From: Ignelater luminosus
Lineage: Eukaryota > Arthropoda > Insecta > Coleoptera > Elateridae
NCBI GenBank assembly: GCA_011009095.1
Contig: VTPC01091275.1
Span: forward strand, 111,314-175,313
DNA: 64,000 nucleotides
Direction of reading: 5' to 3'
Positions 45,445 to 58,384 of the stretch are shown here, piece by piece. Each line of letters begins with the position of its first letter. Position 1 is the first letter of the stretch. The translations under genes and the position numbers were made by a program. The notes under the pieces are model-generated. The model saw only the letters and a list, made by a program, of their open reading frames with translations, made no database searches and had not been told where the DNA came from.

Positions 45445-48340
45445 TTATAATAATAATATGCGAGTTCGTTTAATAATAATAAATAGTAAAAATAAACGTT
45501 ATTTATTAAAGATTATAACAGGTTAACAATTGTCGAGGAACTGGAATAATATCGAATGAATCTTAGCGAGTGACTGTGTCGTCCCTGTAAATAACTAAGC
45601 TTTTATATATCTCTACCTGTGTTTTAACAAAGAACAAAATTCTCGAGTCTTCGAAGAAAATCATTTTCTAAAAACTGTTAACAGAAATTTTGTTCAAGGA
45701 AATATTATTGCTGAAGGTCCGTTTAAGAAGAATTTAGACAAAAGCAAAATTCTTCTAGGAAAATTTATAATGTGTTATCTACACTAAGAATTAGACACTA
45801 AACAAAATTCTTAAACCTTCTACGAAAATTATTTATAATGTACAAAAGTGTTTAAGATATTTCTAAAGAAGTACGTTTGAAAGAAAATAATTGACAAACG
45901 GCCAAACCTTTTTTCTATGAACATTTTAAGGTGCATAACATTCAAGCATGTTCAACGAATTAACAGGTATAAGTGGGACCCTTTTACCTCGAATATTTAT
46001 TTCCGAAAAGTCAATGTTTTGCGTATTTCTAGTTTTTAGAAAGTGTCGCCACACCAATAATAAGATTTTTGCCGAAAGCATCAATTTCCAGTTCAATAAA
46101 ATATAAAATTTTAGAATTTGCCATTACTTTACAAAATTTATTGATAATATCCTTTCACAATATTGCAAGTGCGAGGTGTACCAATGCAGGTTTTTTATTC
46201 CTTGTTCAAAATTGTTTGATTGGTTCATGAGGAAAAACAGAACTTTTTTTATTAGTCTTAGTCGAGGGATCTTTCTACGTGAATCTGTTCCGCCAATTGT
46301 CGGACACCCTATATAATGATGCTAGAGGATCAGATACCGTTAATATAATGATGATATTGAAGAAGGAAACAAATTTCATAAGCAAATAGAACCTTATTAC
46401 TAAAGTACGCAGAAAAGAAGGTAAACTGCAGTTAGCTCTCTTAAGAAGGTTATGGAAGACGTAGTATGACTTGTGTAGATACGAATAATAACGAGAAAAT
46501 TGATAATGCATTAAGGAAAACAAACTCCACATTAATTAAGAAGGCATCCCATTGAATGAGCCTTTACGTTTTATTTCGAGAGAAAATTATTTTTTATCTT
46601 AATTAATTGTTTTTATCTGCAATCCTAAAGCCCTTATGGCTGTCATACAAACAGAAGTTGGCTGAATTTATTTTTCATTCTGATTAGTCAGTTTTGATCT
46701 TCACACAATTTTATTGAATGCTTGTGGTTCAAATTTCGACACCAACAAAAATGTTAGATGGCAAAACCAGCATATAGAATTTGCTAGATCGAAACACATT
46801 GCTGAAAAGAAACACAAAAAGAGACATATTGAACCATACAAATACCAAGTTTTAATAAATATTTTCAAATTAAAATTTGGCCTCTTGATCTATAGATCTT
46901 AGTTTGACTGACAGTTCCAATAATAGGATCACGTTCAAGATTTTGATTTTTGTGTTAGAGATCATAACAGCAGAGAAGTTTCAGTTTGTTATTAATATTT
47001 TCGGATCCTTTAAGGTAGTTTTCTACATAAATATCTACTAAAACATGCATTAGAATTACTAGGCTCCTGAAGTTTGTATCGATTGTTTTAAACTGATCAG
47101 TCCGAAAGACAAACTAAAGAAATTCCTGCCAATTCATCGTTCTGTAGGACTGAACTGAAGGTTTGTGGGACAATCTGCGGTTAGATGCTCAGCCATCTCT
47201 CTAAAATTATACTTGTGTTGCATTTTTGGCGACCCAGGGAAGACCTCTACCAACATGATATATTTGGCAAGCATGTGCTTTCTAAACTAATTAATTTACC
47301 ACAACAGCAGAAATGCTGACTAATGGCATTCTTTACCTGAAGCTGAATTTAAAGATTTATGTCGAAATTGTCGAGAAGGCCTTCAATTGTAACTGGAATT
47401 TCAATTTTTATTAGATATTTCCATTAAAATAATTTCTTATTTTGATGTGGGGAAAGTTGAGTTTTCCTGAAATGGCATAAACGCTTGCACCGGCCCTGAA
47501 AATACTAATACGAAAGAAGACTGACCATGAGTAATTCTTCGAAGTTATTATTATGGAAGAATGAAATTTTTATATGAAGTATTTGCAATAATTATTGTTT
47601 TCAAGTGATGTAATTATGGATTTTTCCTGTGTCTATTTAATTATAGATTCTTGTGTAATATTTCTCCAATACTTTTCAATTTTTAAAATCGCTAAAATAA
47701 ATAACTGTATTTATCAATTTATATCACAAGCTGTCCTCATTTCTTTATTTCTATAGTCTTTGACAAATGAACCGAATAAGAAAAAATTTAACATGTAACA
47801 GATATGATTTGATGTCAATTTTAACGGTTTCTTGTTCCACTTCAATAAAAATTCATTTTTATGCATTAACACGTACAGTTAGATGCAATCTCATTTTATT
47901 CCTAAATATGTACTACTTAATTTATTTCAAGGATATTGAATAATTTACTAAAACAATATTTTAAATCAGATTCTGTAAATTTTCTAAAATCCAATATTTT
48001 TTGCATCTTCTTCGCTTAATGACCTAAAGGATATTGTAATATAATTTTGTTAAAAATAAGGCCCACAGTATAAAATAAAATTGAACTTTGAAGAAACGTG
48101 TTTGTGCTTTATTTTATTTATAGCAAACGAGTTTTAGATTGCAATTCGTTTAATTTAGTAAATGAGACATCTGCAAGATAACTGTTCAAAAAACTAAAGA
48201 TAAAAGATGGACTCGGGGATTAACTTTATAAAATAAATTCTCCTTGGGCATTTCTAGATACAACTATTTAAAACGTTGAACAAAACAAAATTTATTATTC
48301 GTCGTCTACTTACTTGATGCACTGGCTGCATTCAGAGAAC
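45445..48340. other. AT-rich intergenic stretch
   Basis: No gene was found. Minor features are an ACACCCTATATAAT motif near 46304 and AT-rich filler. Confidence 0.5.
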
Positions 48341-48344
48341 CGTT

Positions 48345-48425
48345 CAGTTTGTTCGCTGCTTCTTCCCAGTATACAAGAAGTTGAATTCAGTTTGAGTGTT
48401 GTGATTTAACCAGTATTTTAACAAG
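48345..48425 (+). promoter_or_regulatory. Candidate leader exon and initiator of LRR gene 2
   Basis: TTCAGTTTGTTCG at 48343 fits an initiator. The leader ends ACAAG before GTAAAC at 48426, and the acceptor TTTTCCAG ends at 51513, eleven bases before the ATG. This implies a 3.1 kb first intron. Support is the parallel with the other LRR genes. Confidence 0.45.
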
Positions 48426-48429
48426 GTAA

Positions 48430-49080
48430 ACTCCAAATCAAATATTTTTTAATTAATCAATCAATTTTATAGAGGTTTGTGCAGATTTATTTTTTAGAAT
48501 GTAACCTAGAATTTATTTTTTGAATTTTTTGTGTAAAATTCGTTTCAGATAATAATGAAATACATTTCGCAGTAAATCAAAGCGTATATTTTTTGTTGTC
48601 ATTTACATGTGATATACAGGGTGTTTTAATGATTTCTGATTGCTATTTGTAGAAATATCAGAAAATTCTTTACGTTTAAATTCAAAAATGTTGCAAAAAT
48701 CATATCATGTTTTGGCTTTAACACTTCATTTTAAAATAAAGATTCAAAAATTTTAGAAGTAATACAAAAATTATTTGTCCTTGACGTGCATATAGAAGTC
48801 TACCAAATGTATATATGTATAAATGCTTTGAGCTATAAAATATACAATGCGTAATAATAATGAAGATAAACTTATAAAAATAATAAAACAGTCAAGGTTT
48901 CATAAATATTCTAAAAAATTATGTTGTGTAAACAAGCTGCTATAGTATTAAGCACGTTTCTGCAATTTATGTATTATTGATAAATCTTACTTGCAAATCA
49001 AAATAACGGAAACAAACAATTTTGTTTTATAACATTCAACATAAATATACCGCTAACACTTTGCAGGTATTGCTATCAAT
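48430..49080. other. AT-rich stretch in the putative LRR2 first intron
   Basis: No gene was found; there is one TATACAGGGTGTTTT motif near 48614. Confidence 0.5.
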
Positions 49081-49084
49081 TTTT

Positions 49085-49231
49085 ATTTTAATATTGTCGC
49101 TAGCAGTATAAGTAGAGTCACTGTACCATCAGCATATAATTTTATATGACTAGCAAAACAAACAAATAATTCATGAGAATAACGAATAACAAAGATCCAA
49201 TATCGAACTCCTGTGGAACACCTTTGCAAAC
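49085..49231 (-). mobile_element. LINE reverse transcriptase fragment (GVPQG block)
   Basis: The minus strand reads VCKGVPQEFDIGSLLFVILM, a decayed form of the GVPQGSxLGPLLF block, and further on KLYADG, a decayed YADD. It is compatible with the same LINE group as the fragment at 9262-9418. It lies in the putative first intron of LRR gene 2. Confidence 0.65.
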
Positions 49232-49234
49232 ATT

Positions 49235-51500
49235 TTTTTTTTTTGAGTAGATCTTACTTACGTCATTGATTTCAGTATATATAGTAACAAACCTGTTTAC
49301 CCTACTTATATAATTTGTCAAAAAATATTTCAGGATCTAGCAAGCTATGCACTATAAATAAACTAAACATGGGTTTTATAACCATCGTCGAACTTTTTGC
49401 AATTTTACACGCGCTCAATGCTAGTCAAAACTCTAACCACCCATTCGTTACAAGACGGCTTGGCGTTGTTATTATCAAAGTATGCGTGCATGTAATATCC
49501 CAAGTGTGTCCAAACCAGTCTAGCAGGCCAATCAGGTTTTCTTCATGTGCGTAGAAAATGCAAACATTCTGATGACAATAGAATTAGTTTTATTGAACGA
49601 TAACATCTTGTACTGGGCAGTACTATAGATTTTCTTTTTGTCTATTTTCACATAGACACGACGAACAGTTAAACATTGCTTGATTTTATTGGGGCTAAAA
49701 GTCCGTTTATATGGACTAAAACCAACACTTCCGTCACATCCCCATTTAAATGTAAATTCCAGGTTAGTCAGATCTTTTAACTTTGTTAGTACTTACTTAA
49801 TGTTTAATATTTTATGGATAGTGTTTTAGTGAAGATTCTCTTTTTACTTGAGTGAGATACGATTATAAAAGAAAAAGCTTATACCCTGCAGTCCTTTTGG
49901 GCAGCGTAAAATATATCGTTACTAGCAGTTGCTTTAAGAATTCTTCTTTTGTTAGTTTTTCGTTTTTCTTCCATCCTTCATTAAAGGTATCTTATGTCGT
50001 CCTCATCCCTTCAAAATCGTGTCTCTTGAAATAATAATTCGAACTGAAGCACTATGGAATCTCAGGATGTTTGTCAAAATTTCTAATTGAACTAAAAAAA
50101 ATGCTCTTTGATACGATGACATGGTTTCCAGTTTTCAGAGAATGTATGACAAAATTTAAACATTCTCACTATAGAATTTTGAATATGGTCTAAGATATAG
50201 AAGACGTTTATGTACAACCTAGTTACTACAGTCTATTTTACCTTTTTCTTTGAACCATATATCAAAAACATGCCAGTGGGAGATAAGTAGTAGCAAATCC
50301 TGAGAATTACAATAAATACTTAATGTGCACATAGTTGCAGCCAACTTATACGTAATTAAACTTAATAAAGTAACACTTTTATTAAATGAATTGAGCAAAG
50401 AACAGAAAAATGTAGATTATAGACCATAACAGAAACAAACTGCCTTGACTTGTTTTTTATTTAATTTTTATTAAAATCTAACCATCAAACCATAGATCTT
50501 GAGTTTTGATCCAGTTATGAAGCCTAATCTGCTAGCCGTCTTTATATGCTGAGTAGCTCAAGATTTTGTAGTCTGTCTATTGTCTATTGAGTTCGACATG
50601 TTGTTTTGCATACAATTTCTAAAGCAGGAGTCTGAAGCATGTCTGCTTCTTACCAAAACTTATTGCGACTATGCGTTGTGTGGGTTTAGACAATTAAGAA
50701 GGTTCACTCATTTTTAATATTTGAATCGAAATTGAGATAACTCTGATTTTTGAACGAGTATTCTTCTTGCATAGATCTTGGAATCATTCTGCTTTTGTTA
50801 GCTCTGAACTAACTAACTAATCTATGTAGACATTCCCGGAAGGAAGAAACATCATTGTGTTTCATTTTCCTCCATTTTGCAAAAAAAGCAAACATTCTGT
50901 AGGCGCCTATAACAATACAATTTTTTCTATTCCAGGTAACCATAAAATGCAAAACGTAGTTGCACTCGATTTTTTAAGAGTATACCCCGCATAATTTAAT
51001 ATTTGGATATTTCATTTCATTCCTGATTTTGGCATAAACTCACTATGAGAATCTAAATGCAAACATTTTGGCTTTATCCCATTATCTATTGTAAAATGTC
51101 AGCAAATTTTGGGACTGGCCCTGGTATAATTAATGAACTTCCCAGTTTCACAATTTTAATAAAGCTGATCGAATTGATGACTCAGGGTGATTCGGTAACG
51201 CAAAATTGTAATTTGCTTGATTTTTCTGGATAGAACACTATCTTACTATTTTCGTTTTGCATTTGTTGCTGATCACATCAATATGGCATTTTAGGGTCTG
51301 AACTTACAGATTTAGTATTGAAAGATAGACCAGGCAATAAATAGGAAATTAGAATATATTAAAACATACTGAGTGTCCTAGGTAGCTGCTAATTTATACT
51401 AAGACCATTTGCAAAATTATATTACAATTACATTTGTTTGCTAGAACCTTAATCAATTATCGTTATTATCTATCAATTCTTTTCCTTCTCTATCAATTCT
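49235..51500. other. AT-rich stretch upstream of LRR gene 2
   Basis: No gene or recognisable element could be supported in about 2.2 kb. Confidence 0.5.
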
Positions 51501-51524
51501 TTTTATTTTCCAGATTAAAAGAAG

Positions 51525-54020
51525 ATGAATCGTTACGCATTCCTAATATGGATGTTAATCGTACAAGGCTATGCAGAAGAAAATTGTGTTTACTGGCATT
51601 TCCTCAACCAAATATCCTGCACTAATATCAATTCATACAACACTCTAAATACCAAAATTGGTGAAGCTTTAGCAAAGTATAATGCAACAGCCAAAAACAT
51701 TCAGTCACTGAGAATTGTCGAATGCAATTTTGACAGTTTCACCATCAGTTCTATTAATGTGCCTTCAAAGTTGAAACAGCTATTTATCATTGACTCGAAT
51801 ATAAGTTCGTTAACATCAGATGCCTTTGCAGAATCATTAGAAGCGTTGACTTTGGGTGGAAACAATATAGGAAGAGTCGATAAAAGTGTTTTTAATAATT
51901 TAAAGAAACTGAAAAGTCTGATCGCATGGCGTAACGAAAATTTTGATATTTTGCAAGAAGGATACCTATCTGGCCTTACGTCTTTAGAAGATTTAAATTT
52001 GCATCTAAACGAACCTTTAAAACAAGTAAACGAACACAGTTTTGTATCACTAGTGAACTTACCCTTAATTAATTTAGATTTATCTTCTTGTGGTATAACA
52101 GACATAGCAAACAATTCATTTGCAAATTTAGGTAAACTTAAGGTATTGAAGATTAACTACAACAATATAACAGCCTTGTCAAGAGACGCATTTAAAGGCT
52201 TGCACAGTTTAACGCAACTCTATCTAGATAATAATAAATTGTCAAGCGTATCCGAAGGAGTATTTCAAGATTTAGCCCAATTGGAAGATTTAGGTTTAGA
52301 AAACAATGAATTAGCGGAAGTAACAAGTTTACATTTAACTGGTTTAAAAGGTTTAAGAAGCCTAACAGCGAATAATAATAAAATTGAAAAACTACCAACC
52401 GATTTGTTTCACAATCTTCCAGCAATAGAACGCTTAGATTTTAGTCTAAATAATATTGACCAAATAGAAGATGGTATATTTGATAAATTGCACAATTTAA
52501 CCAAATTGTATCTTTCTGGAAATAAAATAAATGAACTCCCAGTTAACTTATTCAAAAATACTCCCAATTTGGAGTACATCGATGTAACAAGTAATCAACT
52601 GGTGTCCATTTGTGGGGTGATTCCAAAAAATTTAGAAAAATTAGAATACATTCGTTTATGGAACAATAAGATAAAGGTTCTAGACACAGACTGCTTTCAG
52701 GGACTGCCTAAAGTAGAACATTTAGATTTTCGCTTCAACGAGATAGAAACAATTAGTAAGGGAGCATTTAATAATATGCCAAAAGTGACGTATTTGAGTT
52801 TTGAACGAAACAAAATTAGTGTTGTATCAAATGGAGTATTCCAAGATCTACCACTATTGGCTGAATTAAATTTAAACGATAATAGCATAAAGACATTTGA
52901 GAATGGTTGTTTTGACACTCTTACACATCTAACACGTTTAAATTTAGATGGAAACGAAGTGGAAGGTTTACCTTCTGAGTTACTTGCAAATCTTCTTTCG
53001 CTTGAGATCTTACGGATGTCTAAAAATTCCCTAATTAGTTTAGATGGTATAATATTTAATAGACTTAATGAACTGAAGGCATTATATCTAGATGATAATA
53101 AACTAGAAAATCTAGACGGTAAATGGTTTGAAAATCTCAAGAATTTATCCACTTTGAGTTTGTCTTCCAACGATATAAAAACTATAACGCCATCTATATT
53201 TTCTGGATTAGATAAATTAAAATCTCTTAATTTATCAAGTAATAATATTGAGCATTTACCGGCAAAATCTTTCATAACACTTCCAAAATTGACAACTCTC
53301 TATCTACAAGAGAATTCTCTAAATAAAATAGAATCCAATACTTTCAAAGGTCTAAGTGAATTAAGACACCTTCATTTAAGTAAAAATGGATTAAAAGGAT
53401 GGAAAGGGGATGCCTTTAATGGTTTACACAATTTACAGTATTTATATCTAGATGGTAATGAAATAGAAACAATTACAGCTGAACATTTTGAAAAAATTCC
53501 AGAACTTAAATTATTAGGTTTGGATAACAACAATTTGGAAAATCTAAGATCCGATGTATTTTCCAAATTAACTAAATTGAATTATTTGTATCTACTAGAC
53601 AATAAGATTCGTTCCCTGCCTGATGATATTTTTGGCTCTCTAAAAGCTCTTGAACATCTTGATTTGAGCAATAACGCTATTGAGCGTATATCAAACAGAC
53701 TTTTAGTTGGTTTGTCCAATTTAGTGTATATTGAATTAAAAAATAATCAAATTACTACAATAGAGCCAAAATCATTTGATGGCCTTAAACAGCTCTTTAG
53801 AATTGACTTAAGTAATAACGAATTGAAAAGCATAGAAGGTGATACATTTACTAATTTACCAGGAATTTCGATTATAAAATTAAATAACAATAAGATTTCC
53901 AAAATTTCATTAAGTGGTTTTGAAAAGTTGGAAAGCTTGAATTACGTAGGAGTGGAAGGAAATGATTTACCAGCTGAAGTCGTAGATCAATTTAAACAGA
54001 AATATGGTCGATACTATTAA
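51525..54020 (+). CDS. Secreted leucine-rich repeat protein 2
   Basis: One coding exon of 831 codons has its ATG eleven bases after a TTTTCCAG acceptor. The signal peptide is MNRYAFLIWMLIVQGYAEEN; a two-cysteine N-cap follows (CVYWHFLNQISC). About 30 repeats of 24 residues then run to the C-terminus, ending GNDLPAEVVDQFKQKYGRYY. There is no membrane anchor or C-terminal cysteine cap. The conserved irregular island is IAWRNENFDILQEGYLSGLT. It is closest to LRR protein 3, sharing signal peptide (IVQGYA), N-cap and C-terminus (QFKQKYG), so these two are the younger duplicates. AATAAA lies near 54105. The frame is intact over 2.5 kb of AT-rich sequence, which argues for selection. It probably has an extracellular recognition or adhesion role, which is inference. 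Confidence 0.92.
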   Translation: MNRYAFLIWMLIVQGYAEENCVYWHFLNQISCTNINSYNTLNTKIGEALAKYNATAKNIQSLRIVECNFDSFTISSINVPSKLKQLFIIDSNISSLTSDAFAESLEALTLGGNNIGRVDKSVFNNLKKLKSLIAWRNENFDILQEGYLSGLTSLEDLNLHLNEPLKQVNEHSFVSLVNLPLINLDLSSCGITDIANNSFANLGKLKVLKINYNNITALSRDAFKGLHSLTQLYLDNNKLSSVSEGVFQDLAQLEDLGLENNELAEVTSLHLTGLKGLRSLTANNNKIEKLPTDLFHNLPAIERLDFSLNNIDQIEDGIFDKLHNLTKLYLSGNKINELPVNLFKNTPNLEYIDVTSNQLVSICGVIPKNLEKLEYIRLWNNKIKVLDTDCFQGLPKVEHLDFRFNEIETISKGAFNNMPKVTYLSFERNKISVVSNGVFQDLPLLAELNLNDNSIKTFENGCFDTLTHLTRLNLDGNEVEGLPSELLANLLSLEILRMSKNSLISLDGIIFNRLNELKALYLDDNKLENLDGKWFENLKNLSTLSLSSNDIKTITPSIFSGLDKLKSLNLSSNNIEHLPAKSFITLPKLTTLYLQENSLNKIESNTFKGLSELRHLHLSKNGLKGWKGDAFNGLHNLQYLYLDGNEIETITAEHFEKIPELKLLGLDNNNLENLRSDVFSKLTKLNYLYLLDNKIRSLPDDIFGSLKALEHLDLSNNAIERISNRLLVGLSNLVYIELKNNQITTIEPKSFDGLKQLFRIDLSNNELKSIEGDTFTNLPGISIIKLNNNKISKISLSGFEKLESLNYVGVEGNDLPAEVVDQFKQKYGRYY

Positions 54021-54114
54021 GTATGTTGATATACCTAAGTAATAATAGCAATAAGATAAAATAATTGTTAGAAATGCTTTTCTAATTTTTTTACTTCTCA
54101 GTTAAATAAAATTA

Positions 54115-55100
54115 TTTATTTTGACACTTAAGGCTGATCTTATAATAGAAAAAAAGGTGTTGGTATCATTAAGCGTTTTCTTAAGACTATGTAAAATCAG
54201 TAGTACTAGTTTTAGTATTTATTGTTGCTTCATAAATTGTACCTAAATAATGTAAAATGTTTGAATAAAAGATTATCAAAACTATAGTTGATTTTGTATC
54301 ATTGCAGCTATAATTTAAGAACTGCATTCTTAAGCAAAGTAATTAAAAATTATTGCTTTGATAGACCATAGATGTGACCTTCTTTTAGTGAAAAGCCTAC
54401 TTAATTGATCGTTTTGAATGCTTTCCGTTGATATAGGATACTTAAGGAGTCCATAGATGTTACTTGGAAGCATTTTGTTCTCTTATTAGTACTAGATGGA
54501 ACATTAAAATAAAAATTGTGAATTTTGAGTAAAGACACATAACTGGTTTACATGAAACTAATCTTTCATATTGAGAAATAGCCGATAATTAAAACAAAAT
54601 GTGTCTATTGTTACAAGATATTGCAGGATAAAACTAAATCACTATACCCTAGTCAGCTCATTATAGAATGTAACAATGAAAAAGGTAATTTGGATCAGAT
54701 CTCAGCGTTAACAAGATTATGGAGCAATTGCAGGAACGGCTGTAGAGCCTTGCGCCACAACCGGGTGGCTCTCAAGATTATTGCGTATTATGCATTCAAT
54801 CAATTCTTTACAAGATGGTACTGCTTAAACAGAACCCAAAAAATCTAAACTGTCGGTAAACTTTTTCCAATCTTCAAAGGTTAAGCGTTTCATGTCGAAG
54901 GTATGTATGGCACAAAGGCCAAAGTGTCATCAACAGAATTATAGAGAGTCCTATCAATCGCTTTTGCATCACTAAACTTTAGAAGTTTTACTGCCCTAAC
55001 TTTATCACTTTTTGATCTCAGAAATGATGGTTTTTGATAAAACTAAGTAATCATCAAGAAAGTTTTCTACTTGAAACTTTTTTCTATTTTTTAGTGCAAA
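54115..55100. other. Intergenic stretch after LRR gene 2
   Basis: No supported gene. A stretch around 54680-54850 is less AT-rich but has no recognisable product. Confidence 0.5.
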
Positions 55101-55104
55101 GATT

Positions 55105-55580
55105 TTGAATAATAATTTGACAGTATACAAACCTCCCAGCCAGCAGTAGCTGCACGTCTTGGGATTAACCAAAGTAATTTGTCAAGAGTCTGAAACAGCA
55201 AATTCTCCACGTTCAAATCTAGCTTCTTCTTACCATTATTAGCACTAGAATACGTCCAACTTCAACACACCTTTACAAGAGTTTCAAGCGGACGTCCTTT
55301 CCATTTCCATGCAAACCATAAGAAACCCTTTGCATGTTTGATCTTCTTATTTAAAAAGACTGACACTTTTTTGCTCAACAATAATAAAGCAGAGCGACTG
55401 GCATAAAAGTAGAAATCTTATGGAATGGCGCTGATGAGATTCAGATTGCATTGCATTTTTGGAAGGGCACTCTTTTGGTGGTGGCTCTATTGTCTTTCAC
55501 TTTTTCTCACTCACCACGTCGAAGAGGTGTTGAAACTCATTATGCATATTGGGAGGTGATCAGATATTTCTAATGAATAA
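55105..55580 (+). mobile_element. Tc1-like transposase relic
   Basis: The plus strand contains SQPAVAARLGINQSNLSRV, a helix-turn-helix of the kind at the start of Tc1 transposases. About 300 bases later comes FLEGHSFGGGSIVFHFFSLT, matching the HSGGGSIMVWGGIS block that follows the first catalytic Asp. It is heavily decayed, with stops and deletions. Confidence 0.5.
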
Positions 55581-55584
55581 CATC

Positions 55585-56925
55585 AACCAGCTGTGAAGAT
55601 AGATTTTTGCAAATGGTTGGCATGACAAGAATTAGCGGCCTGTAAGGTCTGCTGATATGAACCGAGTTAAGCACGCATGAAAGATTCCAAAAAGACAATA
55701 TGATTATCCTACAAGGCCATAGCGGAATGGAATGTTCTACCGCAGGTGAACTTTAATTAACCTAATTCTGAGCATGCCATGCTTACATGAAGTATTTCGC
55801 TTTACTAAACTCTTCCCCACGCGAAACCAAACTAAAATCCCTATGGTGCAAACTACATATATCCAATCAGAAGTTCCGCATTTTGAAGATTAAATTAATA
55901 AACGCTCTAAAGAAAACTTTGAAGTGAGAATTTCTGATAATACAACAATTTAAAGGTAAAGAAATCGATAATTTCCAATACCCCAACAAGAACGTAATTG
56001 TAAATTACAGTTTAAAATTAAATAAAACAAAATAAGCTTTACAAATGGGCTGACGCAGAAGTGCTAACTTCAATAGACAGCAAGACTCGATACAGTTACA
56101 GCATAGCAACCAACGATTAAGCGAAGATAAAACCGAAGGTGATACAATAGAGGTAAATCATGATCATGAAGGGCAACATGTCACAGTTACGAAAACCCTG
56201 GTCGAAGGAGCTAGAGTAAGATAAGAGGACATACCTAGCAGAGGCCCTTAATCCCTCAATAGTCATTCAAACTATAACGAACCTTGAAAAAACGAGAACA
56301 AAGAGAGATAAACGTCCTGCTGCCGACAGATAGAGTAATGGAACCAAATTTGGACATGTAACCAGTAATGGACACATAACATTTAAATGCACATTATTAA
56401 GTGATTCCACTAGGCAAAGATCTCTGCAAACGCTGTAGATACTCGTTTTAAACTTATAAAGTACAATCTCATACCGACTAGTTCACAACAGATGTCGTTA
56501 CTGTCTTGACAATAAAGATAAAGTATCAGTATTACGTGTCAATTTGGAGGCAAATTAGTGAAAATTGTTAGTGGTGGTTTTTAGAAATACATACAATCAG
56601 TTTTTTAAGCTTTAAAAATTTGAATAATTGGGTTTCTTGAAGTTTTTTAGATTGAAATAGCAGCTGAAGTATGTGGTTTTAGGTTGTGTATGGCTCACAC
56701 AGTCTGATTGAAAACCTTAAATGGACAGTGTATCCATCTAAGGGTAAAAGTGGTTTAATTAGACTTATTGACAAACTATATAGACATATAAAATGCTTTC
56801 TATTGGTATAGTTAGCATGCTCATATGATATCGGGATCCAGTATTGGACATGATGTCCATCAAAATCCAGTGAGTATGTCCATCACTAGAATTACTATCG
56901 ACCACGCATTTTATTAACTCTTTTG
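55585..56925. other. Intergenic stretch before pogo-like B
   Basis: Nothing recognisable; composition is mixed and without long frames. Confidence 0.5.
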
Positions 56926-56977
56926 CAGGTTACTTTACAATGATTAAAAAACAATTCAAGCAATATACAGCTACACA

Positions 56978-57458
56978 GAATTATTGACATTGCAAGAGCC
57001 GGGTTTTCTGTAACAAAACAATCTTTGATTGATACCGTAGCAAAGCTAACAAAAGAGCTGAATCGCAAGACTCCATTTACTGACGCTGTTCCAGGCAAAA
57101 AAGTGGTTCAAGTCATTTTTGAAAAACCACCCGAATGTACTGAACAAATGGCGGAAGCCTTAGCAGCGACTAAAACTGGCATGCTAGTTGCAATGCTAGC
57201 AAAAGATTTGGTGTGCTTCGAATAACGTTAGGTATAGTCCCGAAGTATGTAATATGAGTCCACCAACAGTTTTTTCGGTAGAAGAAAAAGGCCGAATTGT
57301 CAGCTGAATTATTGATATTGCAAGAGCCGAGTTTCCTGTGACAAAACAATCTTTGATTGATACCGTAGCAAAGCTAACAAAAGAGCTGAATCGCAAGACT
57401 CCAGTTACTGACGCTATTCCACACAAAAAGTGGTTCAAGTCAATTTTGAAAAAACACC
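56978..57458 (+). repeat. Direct duplication inside pogo-like B, about 150 bases
   Basis: Bases from about 56978-57126 recur at about 57306-57458 with high identity, both encoding the KQSLIDTVAKLTKELNRKTP segment. The second copy reads on into the downstream transposase, so the first is the extra one. Confidence 0.8.
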
Positions 57459-58384
57459 TGAAATAACTTTGAAAACGTCGGAGAAATGAACTAGTTATCG
57501 TCGACAATTAACGGAAATCAATATACGTAACTGGTTTGATGAAGTCTCTAACTATTTTAAAGAAAATGCTTATTTACAAATTTTGGACAATGGAAATAGC
57601 ATCTTGAGTGCCGATGAAACAGCCATTTTTTAAGACCGAGAAAGTATTGGGACCAAAAGGAGCCAAGAATATAATACGATGTGTTGAAAACATCAGAAAA
57701 AGAGAATATCACAGTTTTACTTACTGCATCAGCTTCTGGGAAAAAAGCATCTCCGATGCTGGTAGATCTTTACAAAAGAATTCTCTCAGAAATAGTTAAT
57801 TGTTTTCCAATTGACAACTGGAGAAGTTTTTTTTGAATATATGGCAAATATCTTTCAACCATGGCTAACGGAAAACAATATAGGACGCCCTATGATATTC
57901 TTAATCCCATTCTAGTGACATTTTATCTGAACGCAACGCATGTACTGCAACCTCTAGACGTTTCTGTGTTCTACCTATTAAAGAGTAAATGCAAACTACA
58001 TGTTAGGAAATGGCAGGCAGAAAAAATGAGAACCGCCAAGTAATGAGGCATGATGTTGCCACACTTCTAGAAAAAACTATGAAGGACTCTATTTCCCCAA
58101 CAATCATTCAAAACGGTTTCCGAGTTTGCGCTCTTTTTCCGCTTAATCTCAACAACGTAGACGATTCGAAAATAATACACAGACAAAGTACAAATGAAAA
58201 AGATGATCAATATACGTTTGATGTAACTCAAACTCACCTAGTGACGTCCAGAATTGCTTAAACATTCTAGAATCTGATATGCCTTTAAATATACTGAAAA
58301 CTATGAAAAAACAAAACTCTGAGGGGAAATGGAATGGGCTTGAGTCATCAAGGAAGTTATATAATGTCTGGAAAGGTATATAGA

